A stretch of 64,000 nt of DNA from DASVEG01 sp035540495. GTDB taxonomy: Bacteria; Actinomycetota; Acidimicrobiia; Acidimicrobiales; CADCTF01. This document shows positions 51,439-60,338 of the stretch, in pieces (positions within the stretch are counted from its first letter, which is position 1; each line of letters begins with the position of its first letter). The notes beneath the pieces were generated by a model, which saw nothing but the letters and a program-made list of their open reading frames with translations, was not told the origin of the DNA and ran no database searches. A program made the translations under genes and the position numbers. The stretch lies in NCBI GenBank assembly GCA_035540495.1, contig DATLGL010000047.1, positions 1 through 64,000 on the forward strand. Direction: 5' to 3'.

Positions 51439-52044
51439 CTACTTGCCGTTCTTGCCGTTGTCGCCGGCGCCATCACCGTCGGCGTCGTGCTTCCATCCGG
51501 CGCCGCCGCGCATGTCGTGCGGCACATTCACCTCGAACGAGCCCGCGCAGGTCGTCTCGACGTAAGTCTCGGGGTCCTGAGCGCCGTTCGTGAATTCCGC
51601 TTGGTAGTTCAGCGTGTACGTACGGCCGTCGCCTGCACCGGACCGCTCGGAACGGAGCTCCCCGACGACGGTCGTTGCGTCCTCCTTCGCGTCGCCACCA
51701 ACTGCGGTGGAGTCAACAGGCGTGTTGCCGCTGCCCGTGGCGTCGGCCGGCTCGTCGCTCACGATCTCCACAGTCAGCGACACGGTGTCGTTGTCGGCCG
51801 AGGCCGGATCTGCATCGGCTGCACTCACCGACACCGGCTGCATCTTGTGGTTCGGCGGCCAGAGATACTCCGGCCCCCCGTAAGTGACCGTGCCGACGAC
51901 TGCGCCGGTCGAGTCCTTGCACTCGTCAACGAGAGCAGTTGACTCGTACTTGTTGTTGAACGCCGGCCCGGCGATTCCGGCGCCGGCGAATGCCGTCGCG
52001 CCGAGAGCGCCGGCGGCGGCAAGGGCCGCGATTCGCAGCTTCAA
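51439..52044 (-). CDS. Secreted protein with a WPPNHKM motif
   Basis: 201 aa. The TTG at 52044 is chosen because AGGAGG lies exactly 8 nt upstream, an unusually clear ribosome-binding site for this window. A signal peptide (KLRIAALAAAGALGATAFAGAGIA) is followed by a mature domain with two widely spaced Cys (DECKD, TTCAGS) that could form one disulfide. YLWPPNHKMQPVSVS is a motif seen in various secreted bacterial proteins of unknown role. The tail is Asp/Gly-rich (HDADGDGAGDNGKNG) and might bind Ca2+. It probably heads an operon with the lipoprotein gene downstream. Confidence 0.7.
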   Translation of the reverse strand: MKLRIAALAAAGALGATAFAGAGIAGPAFNNKYESTALVDECKDSTGAVVGTVTYGGPEYLWPPNHKMQPVSVSAADADPASADNDTVSLTVEIVSDEPADATGSGNTPVDSTAVGGDAKEDATTVVGELRSERSGAGDGRTYTLNYQAEFTNGAQDPETYVETTCAGSFEVNVPHDMRGGAGWKHDADGDGAGDNGKNGK

Positions 52045-52199
52045 GTGAGTGTCCTCCTAATCGTGGCCCGGCCAGGGCCGGATCCCCCAGTGGTGTGACC
52101 CCGGTGACACATTCGCCGTCGAGGCGCTTCCTCCTGTCGTCCAACGACAGAAAATCGACTCGCCGCGTGGCCTTGTCGCAGCTAACTGAACCTGAACGG
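52045..52199 (-). other. Long unexplained leader of the secreted-protein gene
   Basis: About 155 nt lie between the metH terminator and the TTG. On the minus strand there is a hairpin CTGTCGT/ACGACAG at 52134-52150, an imperfect 8-bp dyad around 52093-52110 and GGCCC/GGGCC near 52070. I recognise no known riboswitch. A promoter should be here, but no clear TA(G/C)NNT box stands out. Confidence 0.3.
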
Positions 52200-52223
52200 A
52201 AGGGCGCCCGCAGGGGCGCCCTT
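52200..52223 (-). terminator. Hairpin terminator after metH
   Basis: AAGGGCGCCC and GGGCGCCCTT make a perfect 10-bp stem with a 4-nt loop, 14 nt past the metH stop on the minus strand, followed by CCGTT. Confidence 0.75.
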
Positions 52224-52237
52224 CTTCGCGCTCGGAC

Positions 52238-55200
52238 TCAGGCGACGAAGTACTTCGCCTGGGGGTGGTGGCAGATGATCGCGGAGGTGGTCTGTTCCGG
52301 GTGGTACTGGTACGACGTCTCCTCGGAGCACGACACCCCGATCCGAGAGGCATCCAGCAGGCGAGCGACCTTCTCGTTGTCCTCGAGATCGGGGCAGGCG
52401 GGGTAGCCCCACGAGTAGCGGCCGCCTCGGTACTGCTGGCGGAAGAGGCCTGCCAGCGAAGGCCCGTCCTCGTCGGCGAACCCCCACTCCTCACGGATGC
52501 GGCGGTGCCACATCTCGGCGAGCGCTTCCGTCATCTCGACGCCGAGCCCGTGGAGGAACAGGTAGTCCTGGTACCGATCCGCCGCACGCAGCTCCGCGGC
52601 CGCCTCCGTCACCGCCGGACCCATCGTGACGATGTGGAACGCGGCGTAGTCCACCTCGCCCGACGACACGGGACGGAAGAAGTCGGCGATGCAGAGGTAC
52701 GGCTCGACCGCCTGGCGGGGGAACGGGAACCGGGCGATCTCCACCTGTGAGTCGGGTGACTCCCAGAGGACGACGTCATCGCCGTCGGCGTTTGCGGGGT
52801 AGTAGCCGTAGACCACCTGTGGCACGAGCACACCCGCGGCCACGGCGGCCGACATCTGCTCGCGGAGCACCGGACGGATGCGCTCCTTGAACGCGTCGTC
52901 CTTCTCGCCGATCGACTTGTCGGGCCGGAAGCCCCACTGGGTCCGGAAGAGCGCCGTCTCGTTCAGGTATGCCGAGATGTCGTCGAGCGACAACCCGCGC
53001 ACGACACGCGACCCCAGGAACGGCGGCTTGAATATCTCGTTGTCTTCGACGACGTCCGGCGAGCGAGCAGGCAGGTTCGACCGGTCGGCTCGAGCGCGCA
53101 CAGAAGAAGCACGCTCCGGTAGATCACGCCCGCCGGGCGCACGCCCGAAGTCGGGATCCGCCTCGAGCCCGGCATCGGAGCGCTTGAGCTCCATCAGGCG
53201 GTCCATCGTGCGGAGCCCCTCGAACGCGTCCTTGCCGTAGAACAGCCGTCCCTCGTACACACCACGCAGATCGCGTTCGACGTAGGTGCGGGTGAGCGCC
53301 GCTCCGCCGAGGAGCACGGGCATCCCCATCGCGAGGCCGCGGGAGTTCAGCTCCTCCAGGTTGTCGCGCATGATCAGCGTCGACTTCACGAGCAGTCCGC
53401 TCATGCCGATGGCGTCGGCGCCGACCTCCATCGCCTTCTCGACCATCTCGGTGAGGGGCACCTTGATGCCGAGGTTGTAGACGGTGTAGCCGTTGTTCGT
53501 GAGGATGATGTCGACGAGGTTCTTGCCGATGTCGTGGACGTCGCCCTTCACCGTGGCGAGCACGATCTTCCCCTTGCCGCCGGCGTCGGCCTTCTCCATG
53601 TGCGGCTCGAGGAAGTTGACCGCCGTCTTCATCGTCTCGGCGGACTGCAGCACGAACGGCAATTGCATCTCGCCCGAACCGAACAGATCACCGACCACCT
53701 TCATGCCTGCGAGCAGGTGGTCGTTGATGATCTGCAGCGGACGGATCCCCTCGTCCATCGCCTGCTGCAGGTCGAGCTCGATGCCGTCGCGGTCGCCGTC
53801 GATGATGCGCTGCTTCAGGCGTTCCTCGACGGGCCAGCCCGACCGGTCCTCCTTGACGGCGGCCGCCACCTTCGCACCCTCGAACGCCTGCATCAGCGCC
53901 TCGAGCGGGTCGTAGCCATCTTCCGGACGGCGGCGGTCGTAGATGAGGTCACGGCAGATCTGGACGTGCTCCGGATCGATCCGGTTCAACGGCACGATCC
54001 GCGCGGGATGGACCATCGCGGCGTCGAGGCCGGCCTGCTGGGCCTCGTGGAGGAACACCGAGTTCAGGACATGGCGCGCAGCGGGGTTGAGGCCGAACGA
54101 GATGTTCGACACGCCGAGCGACGTGTGCACGCCAGGCAGCTGCTCCTTGATGAGCCGGATGCCCTCGATCGTCTCCGCGCCGTCGAGGCGCGACTCCTCC
54201 ATGCCCGTCGTGATGGTGAGCGTGTTCGTGTCGAAGAACAGGTCTTCGGGCGGGATGCCATATCGCTCGACCGCGATGTCTCGCATCCGTCTAGCGATCT
54301 CGAGCTTGCGCTCGGCCGTCCGGGCCTGGCCGGTCTCGTCGATGCAGATGCAGACGACGGCGGCGCCGTAGTCGCGAGCGAGCGTCATGACCCGATCCCA
54401 TCGGGTGCCCTCGCCCTCGCCGTCCTCGAGGTTCGCCGAGTTGAGGATCGCCTTCCCGCCGATCCACTGCAGGCCGGCCTCCAGCACCCACGGCTCCGTC
54501 GAGTCGAGCATCACGGGAACGGTGATCGCGGTCGCGAACCGACGGGCCAGTTCGTCCATGTCCTGGGTGCCGTCTCGGCCGACGTAGTCGACGCAGAGGT
54601 CGAGCACGTGCGCGCCCTCGCGCACCTGGTCGTTGCCGATGCGGACGCAGGTGTCCCAGTCCTCGGCGAGCATCGCCTCGCGGAAGAGCTTCGAGCCGTT
54701 CGCGTTGCAGCGCTCACCGACGGACAGGTACGACGGCGACTGGTCGTAAGCGACGTGGCTGTAGATCGACGCCACACCAGGCTCCGGCGTCGCCGTTCGA
54801 GCAGCGGGCGTCAGGTCGCGGCAGACCTCGACCACCCGGGCGAGGTGCTCGGGTGTGGTGCCGCAGCACCCGCCGACGACCGACACGCCGAACTCGGTGA
54901 TGAATCGGGCGTGATGCTCGGCGAGCTCGTCCGGCGTCAGGTCGTAGTGCTCGCGGCCGTCGACGACCGACGGCAGCCCGGCGTTCGGGAGCACCGAGAT
55001 CGGCACCGGCGACTGCTGCGACAGATGGCGGAGATGCTCGCTCATCTCCTGCGGACCGGTCGCGCAGTTCAGCCCGACCACGTCCGGGCGCAGAGCGAGC
55101 ATGGCCGTCAGCGCGGCTCCCACCTCGCTGCCGACCAGCATCCGCCCGGTGAGCTCAATCGTCACCTGGGTCTGGATCGGCACCTCTCGTCCGACCGCGC

Positions 55201-55735
55201 GCATCGCCCGCCGAGCGCCGATGACCGCGGCCTTGAGCGTCAACAGGTCTTGGTACGTCTCGAAGAGGAGGACGTCGACGCCGCCGAGGATGAGCCCACG
55301 AGCCTGCACCTCGAAGGCGTCACGCAGCTCGCCGAAGCGGATGTGACCCAGCGACGGGAGCTTGGTGCCCGGGCCGATCGACCCGGCGACGAAGCGAGGC
55401 CGCCCCGGCTGCGAGTACGACGACGCCACTTCACGGGCGATCTCCGCGGCACGACGGTTGAGCTCCTCGGCCCGATCGGCGATGCCGTACTCGGCGAGGG
55501 TGATGGGCGACGCGCCGAACGAGTTCGTCTCGACGATGTCGGAGCCGACCTCGAAGAACGAGCGGTGGAGGTCGGCGATGATGTCCGGCCGCACCGCGCA
55601 GATCATCTCCGGGCAACCTTCGAACTCGGGGCCGCCGTAGTCGTCGACGGTGAGGCCCCTCCTGAACAGGTTCGTCCCCGTCGCGCCGTCGAAGATGACG
55701 ACGCGCTCGCGGACAGCTTCGAGGTAGCCGGACAT
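52238..55735 (-). CDS. metH: Cobalamin-dependent methionine synthase
   Basis: 1165 aa, all four modules in order. Homocysteine domain (residues 1-325) with zinc cysteines in LNCATGP (about 225) and GGCCGTTPEH (about 287-288); pterin domain with SVGERCNANGSK; cobalamin cap and binding domain with the axial His734 in KGDVHDIGKN; C-terminal AdoMet activation domain ending in RYSWGYPACPDLEDN. It methylates homocysteine from 5-methyl-tetrahydrofolate. A 40-residue charged insertion (GGRDLPERASSVRARADRSN) sits before the activation domain. The internal ATG 55735 is chosen because the N-terminal MSGYLEAVRERVVIFDGATGTN fits the family and TAGACT lies 7 nt upstream. Confidence 0.95.
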   Translation of the reverse strand: MSGYLEAVRERVVIFDGATGTNLFRRGLTVDDYGGPEFEGCPEMICAVRPDIIADLHRSFFEVGSDIVETNSFGASPITLAEYGIADRAEELNRRAAEIAREVASSYSQPGRPRFVAGSIGPGTKLPSLGHIRFGELRDAFEVQARGLILGGVDVLLFETYQDLLTLKAAVIGARRAMRAVGREVPIQTQVTIELTGRMLVGSEVGAALTAMLALRPDVVGLNCATGPQEMSEHLRHLSQQSPVPISVLPNAGLPSVVDGREHYDLTPDELAEHHARFITEFGVSVVGGCCGTTPEHLARVVEVCRDLTPAARTATPEPGVASIYSHVAYDQSPSYLSVGERCNANGSKLFREAMLAEDWDTCVRIGNDQVREGAHVLDLCVDYVGRDGTQDMDELARRFATAITVPVMLDSTEPWVLEAGLQWIGGKAILNSANLEDGEGEGTRWDRVMTLARDYGAAVVCICIDETGQARTAERKLEIARRMRDIAVERYGIPPEDLFFDTNTLTITTGMEESRLDGAETIEGIRLIKEQLPGVHTSLGVSNISFGLNPAARHVLNSVFLHEAQQAGLDAAMVHPARIVPLNRIDPEHVQICRDLIYDRRRPEDGYDPLEALMQAFEGAKVAAAVKEDRSGWPVEERLKQRIIDGDRDGIELDLQQAMDEGIRPLQIINDHLLAGMKVVGDLFGSGEMQLPFVLQSAETMKTAVNFLEPHMEKADAGGKGKIVLATVKGDVHDIGKNLVDIILTNNGYTVYNLGIKVPLTEMVEKAMEVGADAIGMSGLLVKSTLIMRDNLEELNSRGLAMGMPVLLGGAALTRTYVERDLRGVYEGRLFYGKDAFEGLRTMDRLMELKRSDAGLEADPDFGRAPGGRDLPERASSVRARADRSNLPARSPDVVEDNEIFKPPFLGSRVVRGLSLDDISAYLNETALFRTQWGFRPDKSIGEKDDAFKERIRPVLREQMSAAVAAGVLVPQVVYGYYPANADGDDVVLWESPDSQVEIARFPFPRQAVEPYLCIADFFRPVSSGEVDYAAFHIVTMGPAVTEAAAELRAADRYQDYLFLHGLGVEMTEALAEMWHRRIREEWGFADEDGPSLAGLFRQQYRGGRYSWGYPACPDLEDNEKVARLLDASRIGVSCSEETSYQYHPEQTTSAIICHHPQAKYFVA

Positions 55736-55742
55736 CTCGGAA

Positions 55743-55748
55743 AGTCTA
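55743..55748 (-). promoter_or_regulatory. Putative -10 element (TAGACT) of metH
   Basis: TAGACT ends 7 nt before the metH ATG 55735 on the minus strand. The whole gap to the divergent gene is 53 nt, too short for a cobalamin riboswitch. Confidence 0.45.
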
Positions 55749-55771
55749 CGGGCGCCTTGGAACAACGCCTC

Positions 55772-55777
55772 TACGGT
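55772..55777 (+). promoter_or_regulatory. Putative -10 element (TACGGT) of the ABC-F gene
   Basis: TACGGT ends 11 nt before ATG 55789, in the 53-nt divergent gap with metH. Confidence 0.35.
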
Positions 55778-55788
55778 TAACGGGCGCC

Positions 55789-57435
55789 ATGACCCTCACT
55801 GCCCGCAACATCTCGAAGTCGTACGGCGGGCAGCTCGTCCTCGACGACGTGTCGGTGACGATCGGTCCCCGCAGCCGCATCGGGCTCGTGGGTCCGAACG
55901 GGATCGGGAAGTCGACGCTGCTCCGCATCCTCGCCGGTCTCGAAGACGCCGACGGCGGGTCGATCGAGCGTTCCCCGAAGACGCTCACCGTCGGCTGGCT
56001 TCCACAAGAGGTCGAGCCGCGTGAGCAGGAGACGTTGCAGGACTACCTCGCCCGCCGGACGGGAGTCGCCGAGGCCGAGGCCGAGCTCGACCGCCTCACG
56101 AAGGCGCTCGAGACCGACCCCGGCGCGATCGACGCGTACACCGACGCGCTCGACCGGTTCCTCGCACTCGGGGGCGACGACCTCCACGCCCGTGCCGCCG
56201 AGGTGTGCGAGGACCTCGACCTCCCGGCCGATCGACTCGGCGTGGAGGTGTCGGCACTGAGCGGCGGGCAGCAGGCCAGGGCGGCGCTGGCCGCGATCCT
56301 GCTGTCTCGTTACGACGTGTTCCTCCTCGACGAGCCGACGAACAACCTCGACTTCGACGGGCTCCAGCGCCTCGAGCAGTTCCTCGCAGGTCTCGGCGGC
56401 GGCGTGTTGACCGTGTCGCACGACCGCGCCTTCCTCGACCGTGCCGTCGAGCGGGTGATCGAGCTGCAGGAGGAGAGCCATCGCGCGGTGGAGTACGCCG
56501 GCGGTTGGAGCGACTACGTCGCCCAGCGCGACCTGGCCCGCCAGCAGCAGTACGAGGCCTTCGACACCTACCGCAGCGAGAAGCAACGGCTCACGGAGCG
56601 GCTGCGCGAGCAGAAGTCGTGGGCGGTCAGCGGCGTCGCCAAGGAGAAGAAGCGCAAGGAGACGCAGAAGGAGAAGATGGCCGCCGACTTCCGGATCAAC
56701 CGAACCGAGAAGCAGGCGGGCAAGGTGAAGATCACCGAGAAGCGCCTCCAGCGGCTCGAGGCCGTCGACAAGCCGTGGGAGGGCTGGCAGCTGCGTCTGC
56801 AGCTGACCCCGGATGCTCGCAGCGGTGACGTCGTCGCCCGCCTCGATGCCGCGGTGGTCCGACTCGAGAACTCGGGTAGCGAGTTCACGCTCGGCCCGGT
56901 CGACCTCGAGATCGGATGGGCGGAGCGGGTGGCTCTCCTCGGCGCGAACGGGAGCGGCAAGACGACCCTGCTGCGGGCGCTGTTGGGGGAGGTTCCGCTC
57001 GCGAGCGGCAACCGCTACCTCGGCCCGGGCGTCCGTCCCGGGCGGCTCGACCAGGAGCGGGGGCTGTTCGACACCGACGAGCCCGTCCTCGCGGCGTTCC
57101 AGCGGGAGGCGTCGATCCCGGCCATCAGCGAAGCGAGGGCGCTGCTCGCGAAGTTCGGGCTCGGCGCGCAACACGTCGACCGGGCGGGCGGAAGGCTGAG
57201 CCCGGGCGAGCGAACGAGGGCGCTGCTCGCGACGCTCATGGCGACCGGCGTGAACTGCCTCGTGCTCGACGAGCCGACGAACCACCTCGACCTCGCAGCC
57301 ATCGAGGAGCTCGAGCGGGCACTCGACGGCTACGACGGCACGCTCCTGCTGGTGACGCACGACCGGCGCTTCCTCGACGCGGTCGAGGTCGATCGCGTGC
57401 TCGAGGTGGAGGCCGGTAGGGTCACCGAGCGGTGA
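55789..57435 (+). CDS. ABC-F family ATP-binding protein (ribosome-associated)
   Basis: 548 aa, two ATPase halves and no membrane segment. First half: GPNGIGKST, LSGGQQARAALA, LLDEPTNNLD. Second half: GANGSGKTT, LSPGERTRALLAT, LVLDEPTNHLD. Between them is the charged interdomain linker (EKKRKETQKEKMAADFRINRTEKQAGKVK) that enters the ribosomal E/P region in ABC-F proteins. It could be a translation factor of the EttA/Uup kind or an antibiotic-resistance protein; the linker length does not settle this. The GTG of the adenosyltransferase gene overlaps its stop. Confidence 0.9.
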   Translation: MTLTARNISKSYGGQLVLDDVSVTIGPRSRIGLVGPNGIGKSTLLRILAGLEDADGGSIERSPKTLTVGWLPQEVEPREQETLQDYLARRTGVAEAEAELDRLTKALETDPGAIDAYTDALDRFLALGGDDLHARAAEVCEDLDLPADRLGVEVSALSGGQQARAALAAILLSRYDVFLLDEPTNNLDFDGLQRLEQFLAGLGGGVLTVSHDRAFLDRAVERVIELQEESHRAVEYAGGWSDYVAQRDLARQQQYEAFDTYRSEKQRLTERLREQKSWAVSGVAKEKKRKETQKEKMAADFRINRTEKQAGKVKITEKRLQRLEAVDKPWEGWQLRLQLTPDARSGDVVARLDAAVVRLENSGSEFTLGPVDLEIGWAERVALLGANGSGKTTLLRALLGEVPLASGNRYLGPGVRPGRLDQERGLFDTDEPVLAAFQREASIPAISEARALLAKFGLGAQHVDRAGGRLSPGERTRALLATLMATGVNCLVLDEPTNHLDLAAIEELERALDGYDGTLLLVTHDRRFLDAVEVDRVLEVEAGRVTER

Positions 57436-57980
57436 CCCGCGAGAGCTTCTACACGAAGAAGGGCGACGACGGATCGACCGGCCTGCTCTACGGCGGCCGG
57501 GTCCGCAAGGACTCCGACGCCCCCGAGGCCTACGGCGCGGTCGACGAGGCCCAGGCCGCCATCGGCGCCGCTCGGGCAGAAGCCGAGCGCGGATCGGAGC
57601 TCGACCGCATCCTCCTCGATGTCGAGCGCGACCTCTACGTCCTCATGGCCGAGCTGGCGACGCTGGCGGAGAACCGGTCGAAGCTCACGCCGGGCTCCAC
57701 CCTCGTCACCCAGGAGATGGTGGACGAGATCGGCCGCCGCACCGACCAGCTGTCGGAGCGCTTCGAGATGCCCGATGGGTTCGTCCTTCCCGGCCAGAAC
57801 CGCGTCTCGGCGTCGCTCGAGGTCGCCCGCACCGTGGTGCGCCGTGCCGAGCGGCGCGCCGTCAGCGTCGCGGCCGCAGACTCCTTCGTCATCCCGTACC
57901 TGAACCGCCTCTCCAGCCTGCTGTGGGCCGCCGCCCGCTGGCAGGAGGGCGACTTCGTGAGCGCGAAAAGGAACGACTGA
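57432..57980 (+). CDS. Cob(I)alamin adenosyltransferase, PduO type
   Basis: 182 aa; GTG 57432 in a GTGA overlap. The N-terminal YTKKGDDGSTGLLYGGRVRKDS is the ATP-binding signature of PduO-type ATRs. It is followed by the Asp-containing YGAVDEAQAAIGAARA helix and by the C-terminal RTVVRRAERRAVSVA and NRLSSLLWAAAR segments. It transfers adenosyl from ATP to cob(I)alamin to give coenzyme B12 for mutases. Together with metH across the divergent promoter it shows the host uses B12 in both forms. It ends with TGATG into pepA. Confidence 0.92.
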   Translation: MTRESFYTKKGDDGSTGLLYGGRVRKDSDAPEAYGAVDEAQAAIGAARAEAERGSELDRILLDVERDLYVLMAELATLAENRSKLTPGSTLVTQEMVDEIGRRTDQLSERFEMPDGFVLPGQNRVSASLEVARTVVRRAERRAVSVAAADSFVIPYLNRLSSLLWAAARWQEGDFVSAKRND

Positions 57981-59446
57981 TGCCCATCACCTTCTCGACG
58001 TCACGCGACGTTCCCGACGACGCGCCCGTCTTGGCCATTCCGGTCTTCGCCGACGGCACGGTGCCGGCCGGCTCGCCGGCGGAGCTCGACAACGACTTCC
58101 TCGCCGCCCGCGACTTCCAGGGCAAGGTCGGCCAGACGCTGCCGCTGCTGGCAGACGACGGCACGACGATCCTCGCCGTCGGTGTCGGCGCGGCGGGCGA
58201 GGTCGACGACGACGTCCTCCGCCGCGCCGCGCACGCGGCCGTCAGGAACGCCGGCAAGGCGAACGTCGTCGCCATGACGCTGCTCGACGCCGCTCCAGGC
58301 GACGCCGATCGCGGACGTGCCGCTCAGGCGATCGCGGAAGGCGCGTCCCTCGGCACCTACAAGTTCACGACCTACAAGAGCGACGCGAAGCGATCGAGCG
58401 TCGAGCGGGTCGTGCTCGTCACGCGCGCCGGCAACCACGTCCAGCGCGGTCTCGATCGCGGCTCCGCGATCGCGTCCGCCGTCGCGTTGGCGCGAGACCT
58501 GATCAACGAACCGCCCGGCGCCATGACGCCGCGACGGATGGAGGAGGTCGCTCGCGCGGTCGCCGCTGAAGGCGGGCTCACCGTCGACGTGTGGGACGAG
58601 GAGCGGATCGCCGCTGACGGTCTCGGCGGCCTCGCCGGCGTCGCGGCCGGGTCGGACGAACCGGCGCGCCTCATCCAGCTGACGTACGACCCGCCTGGCG
58701 CCCGCGGAACGCTCGCCCTCGTCGGCAAGGGCATCACCTTCGATTCCGGCGGCCTCTCGATCAAGACCGGCGAGGGGATGATGACGATGAAGTGCGACAT
58801 GTCCGGCGCGGCCGCGGTGATCGCCGCCATGGCCGCGATCCCGGCCGTCGCGCCGAAGGTCCGCGTGCTGGCGTTCGCCGCGTGCACCGAGAACCTGCCG
58901 AGCGGCAAGGCGATGAAGCCCGGCGACGTGCTCAAGATCCGCAACGGCAAGACCGTCGAGGTGCTCAACACGGACGCAGAGGGACGTCTGGTGCTCGCCG
59001 ACGCCCTCTCGCTCGCGGTCGAGCAATCGCCCGATGGCATCGTCGACCTCGCCACCCTCACCGGCGCGATGAGCGTCGCCCTCGGACGCGACATCGCGGG
59101 GCTCTTCTCGAACGACGACGACCTCGCCGATCAGGTCGGAGCGGCTGCGGAACGAGCCGGAGAGCCGATGTGGCGCATGCCGCTCGCGAAGCGGTACCGG
59201 AAGCAGATCGACTCCGAGGTCGCCGACATCAAGAACATCGGCGCGGCCGGCCAGGCGGGGTCGATCACGGCCGCGCTGTTCCTCGAGGAGTTCGTCGGCG
59301 ACGTGCCATGGGTCCACCTCGACATCGCGGGGCCCGCCTTCCGCGCCGACGAGGACGGCTACCTCCCGAAGGGCGGCACCGGCTACGGCGTTCGCACGCT
59401 CGTCGACCTCGTCGCGAACTACCGGAAGCCGTCGCGCCGCCGCTGA
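57980..59446 (+). CDS. pepA: Leucyl aminopeptidase (M17)
   Basis: 488 aa from ATG 57980, which shares one base with the previous stop; AAGGA lies about 7 nt upstream. The N-terminal macro-like domain is followed by the catalytic domain with metal ligands in VGKGITFDSGGLSIKTGEGMMTMKCDMSGAAAV and the signature NTDAEGRLVLADAL. It removes N-terminal Leu and other residues with two Zn2+/Mn2+ ions in a hexamer. A longer upstream frame exists but overlaps the adenosyltransferase and is not used. Confidence 0.93.
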   Translation: MPITFSTSRDVPDDAPVLAIPVFADGTVPAGSPAELDNDFLAARDFQGKVGQTLPLLADDGTTILAVGVGAAGEVDDDVLRRAAHAAVRNAGKANVVAMTLLDAAPGDADRGRAAQAIAEGASLGTYKFTTYKSDAKRSSVERVVLVTRAGNHVQRGLDRGSAIASAVALARDLINEPPGAMTPRRMEEVARAVAAEGGLTVDVWDEERIAADGLGGLAGVAAGSDEPARLIQLTYDPPGARGTLALVGKGITFDSGGLSIKTGEGMMTMKCDMSGAAAVIAAMAAIPAVAPKVRVLAFAACTENLPSGKAMKPGDVLKIRNGKTVEVLNTDAEGRLVLADALSLAVEQSPDGIVDLATLTGAMSVALGRDIAGLFSNDDDLADQVGAAAERAGEPMWRMPLAKRYRKQIDSEVADIKNIGAAGQAGSITAALFLEEFVGDVPWVHLDIAGPAFRADEDGYLPKGGTGYGVRTLVDLVANYRKPSRRR

Positions 59447-59478
59447 GCGCGCGCCGCGTCACCGGTCGCTGCCGTCTG

Positions 59479-59484
59479 TAGGGT
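59479..59484 (+). promoter_or_regulatory. Putative -10 element (TAGGGT) of the Mau-like operon
   Basis: TAGGGT ends 8 nt before ATG 59493 and 33 nt after the pepA stop. It would drive the five tightly packed genes to the window end. Confidence 0.45.
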
Positions 59485-59492
59485 CGACGGTG

Positions 59493-60338
59493 ATGCCCCG
59501 CCGCAGCAGATTCGCCGCACTCTTCGTCGCGCTCAGCGCTCTGCTCGCACCTGCCGTCGCCATCCCAGCGCCTGCATCGGCGGCCGGCCCCGGCTACTGG
59601 CTCCTCAAGGCCGACGGTGGCATCCACGCCTACGGCGGCGCCACCCACGCCGGTGACACCGGCGGCAACGTGCCCGATCCGACGCCGGCGATGGCTGCCA
59701 TGCGATCGGGCGGCGGCTACTGGATCGGCGCCCGAAACGGCGTGGTCTACGCGTTCGGGGACGCCCGCTTCTACGGCAGCGCAGCGGGACGCCGGCTGAA
59801 CCAACCGATCGTCGGCATGGCGTCGACGCCCGGCGACGACGGGTACTGGCTCGTCGCGAGCGACGGCGGCGTCTTCAACTTCGGAGCGGCCGGCTACCAC
59901 GGCTCGACCGGAGACATCCGCCTCAACTCGCCGATCCTCGCGATGGCGTCCACGGTCTCCGGCGGCGGCTACTGGATGGTGGCCGGCGACGGCGGCATCT
60001 TCACGTTCGGCGACGCGCCGTTCTTCGGGTCGACCGGTGCGATGCGCCTGAACCGGCCCGTGGTCCGGATGGAGCCGACGCCGTCCGGTCGCGGCTACTG
60101 GCTCGTGGCCAGCGACGGCGGCATCTTCGCCTTCGGCGACGCCGGCTTCCACGGCTCGACGGGAGCGATGCGGCTCAACTCGCCGATCGTCGGCATGGCC
60201 TCGAACGCCGACGGCAGCGGTTACTGGCTGGTCGCGGCCGACGGCGGCGTCTTCACCTTCGGCACTGCCGACTTCCACGGCTCGGCCGGCGGTGGAGGGC
60301 TGACGGCCCCCGTCGTCGACGTCGTCGCGTCCCGCTGA
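59493..60338 (+). CDS. Secreted protein of six 42-residue GYW repeats
   Basis: 281 aa from ATG 59493 (GTG 59490 is possible). A signal peptide (FAALFVALSALLAPAVAIPAPASA) is followed by six repeats whose GYW triplets fall at residues 34, 75, 117, 159, 201 and 243, spacing 41-42. The repeat core is GYWLVASDGGIFAFGDA, then FHGSTGAMRLNSPIVGMAS. Such repeats are common in exported Acidimicrobiia proteins and read as beta-propeller blades. It heads the operon with MauE- and MauA-like genes; the known methylamine dehydrogenase large subunit is also a propeller, but no homology is claimed. Stop overlaps the next ATG (TGATG). Confidence 0.78.
   Translation: MPRRSRFAALFVALSALLAPAVAIPAPASAAGPGYWLLKADGGIHAYGGATHAGDTGGNVPDPTPAMAAMRSGGGYWIGARNGVVYAFGDARFYGSAAGRRLNQPIVGMASTPGDDGYWLVASDGGVFNFGAAGYHGSTGDIRLNSPILAMASTVSGGGYWMVAGDGGIFTFGDAPFFGSTGAMRLNRPVVRMEPTPSGRGYWLVASDGGIFAFGDAGFHGSTGAMRLNSPIVGMASNADGSGYWLVAADGGVFTFGTADFHGSAGGGGLTAPVVDVVASR

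Noticed and set aside
52045..52199. c-di-AMP (ydaO-type) or other known riboswitch in the secreted-protein leader
   Set aside because: I could not match the conserved blocks; only short generic hairpins are visible.
55736..55788. Possible cobalamin riboswitch between metH and the ABC-F gene
   Set aside because: The gap is 53 nt, far below the size of a cobalamin riboswitch, and no B12-box sequence is present.
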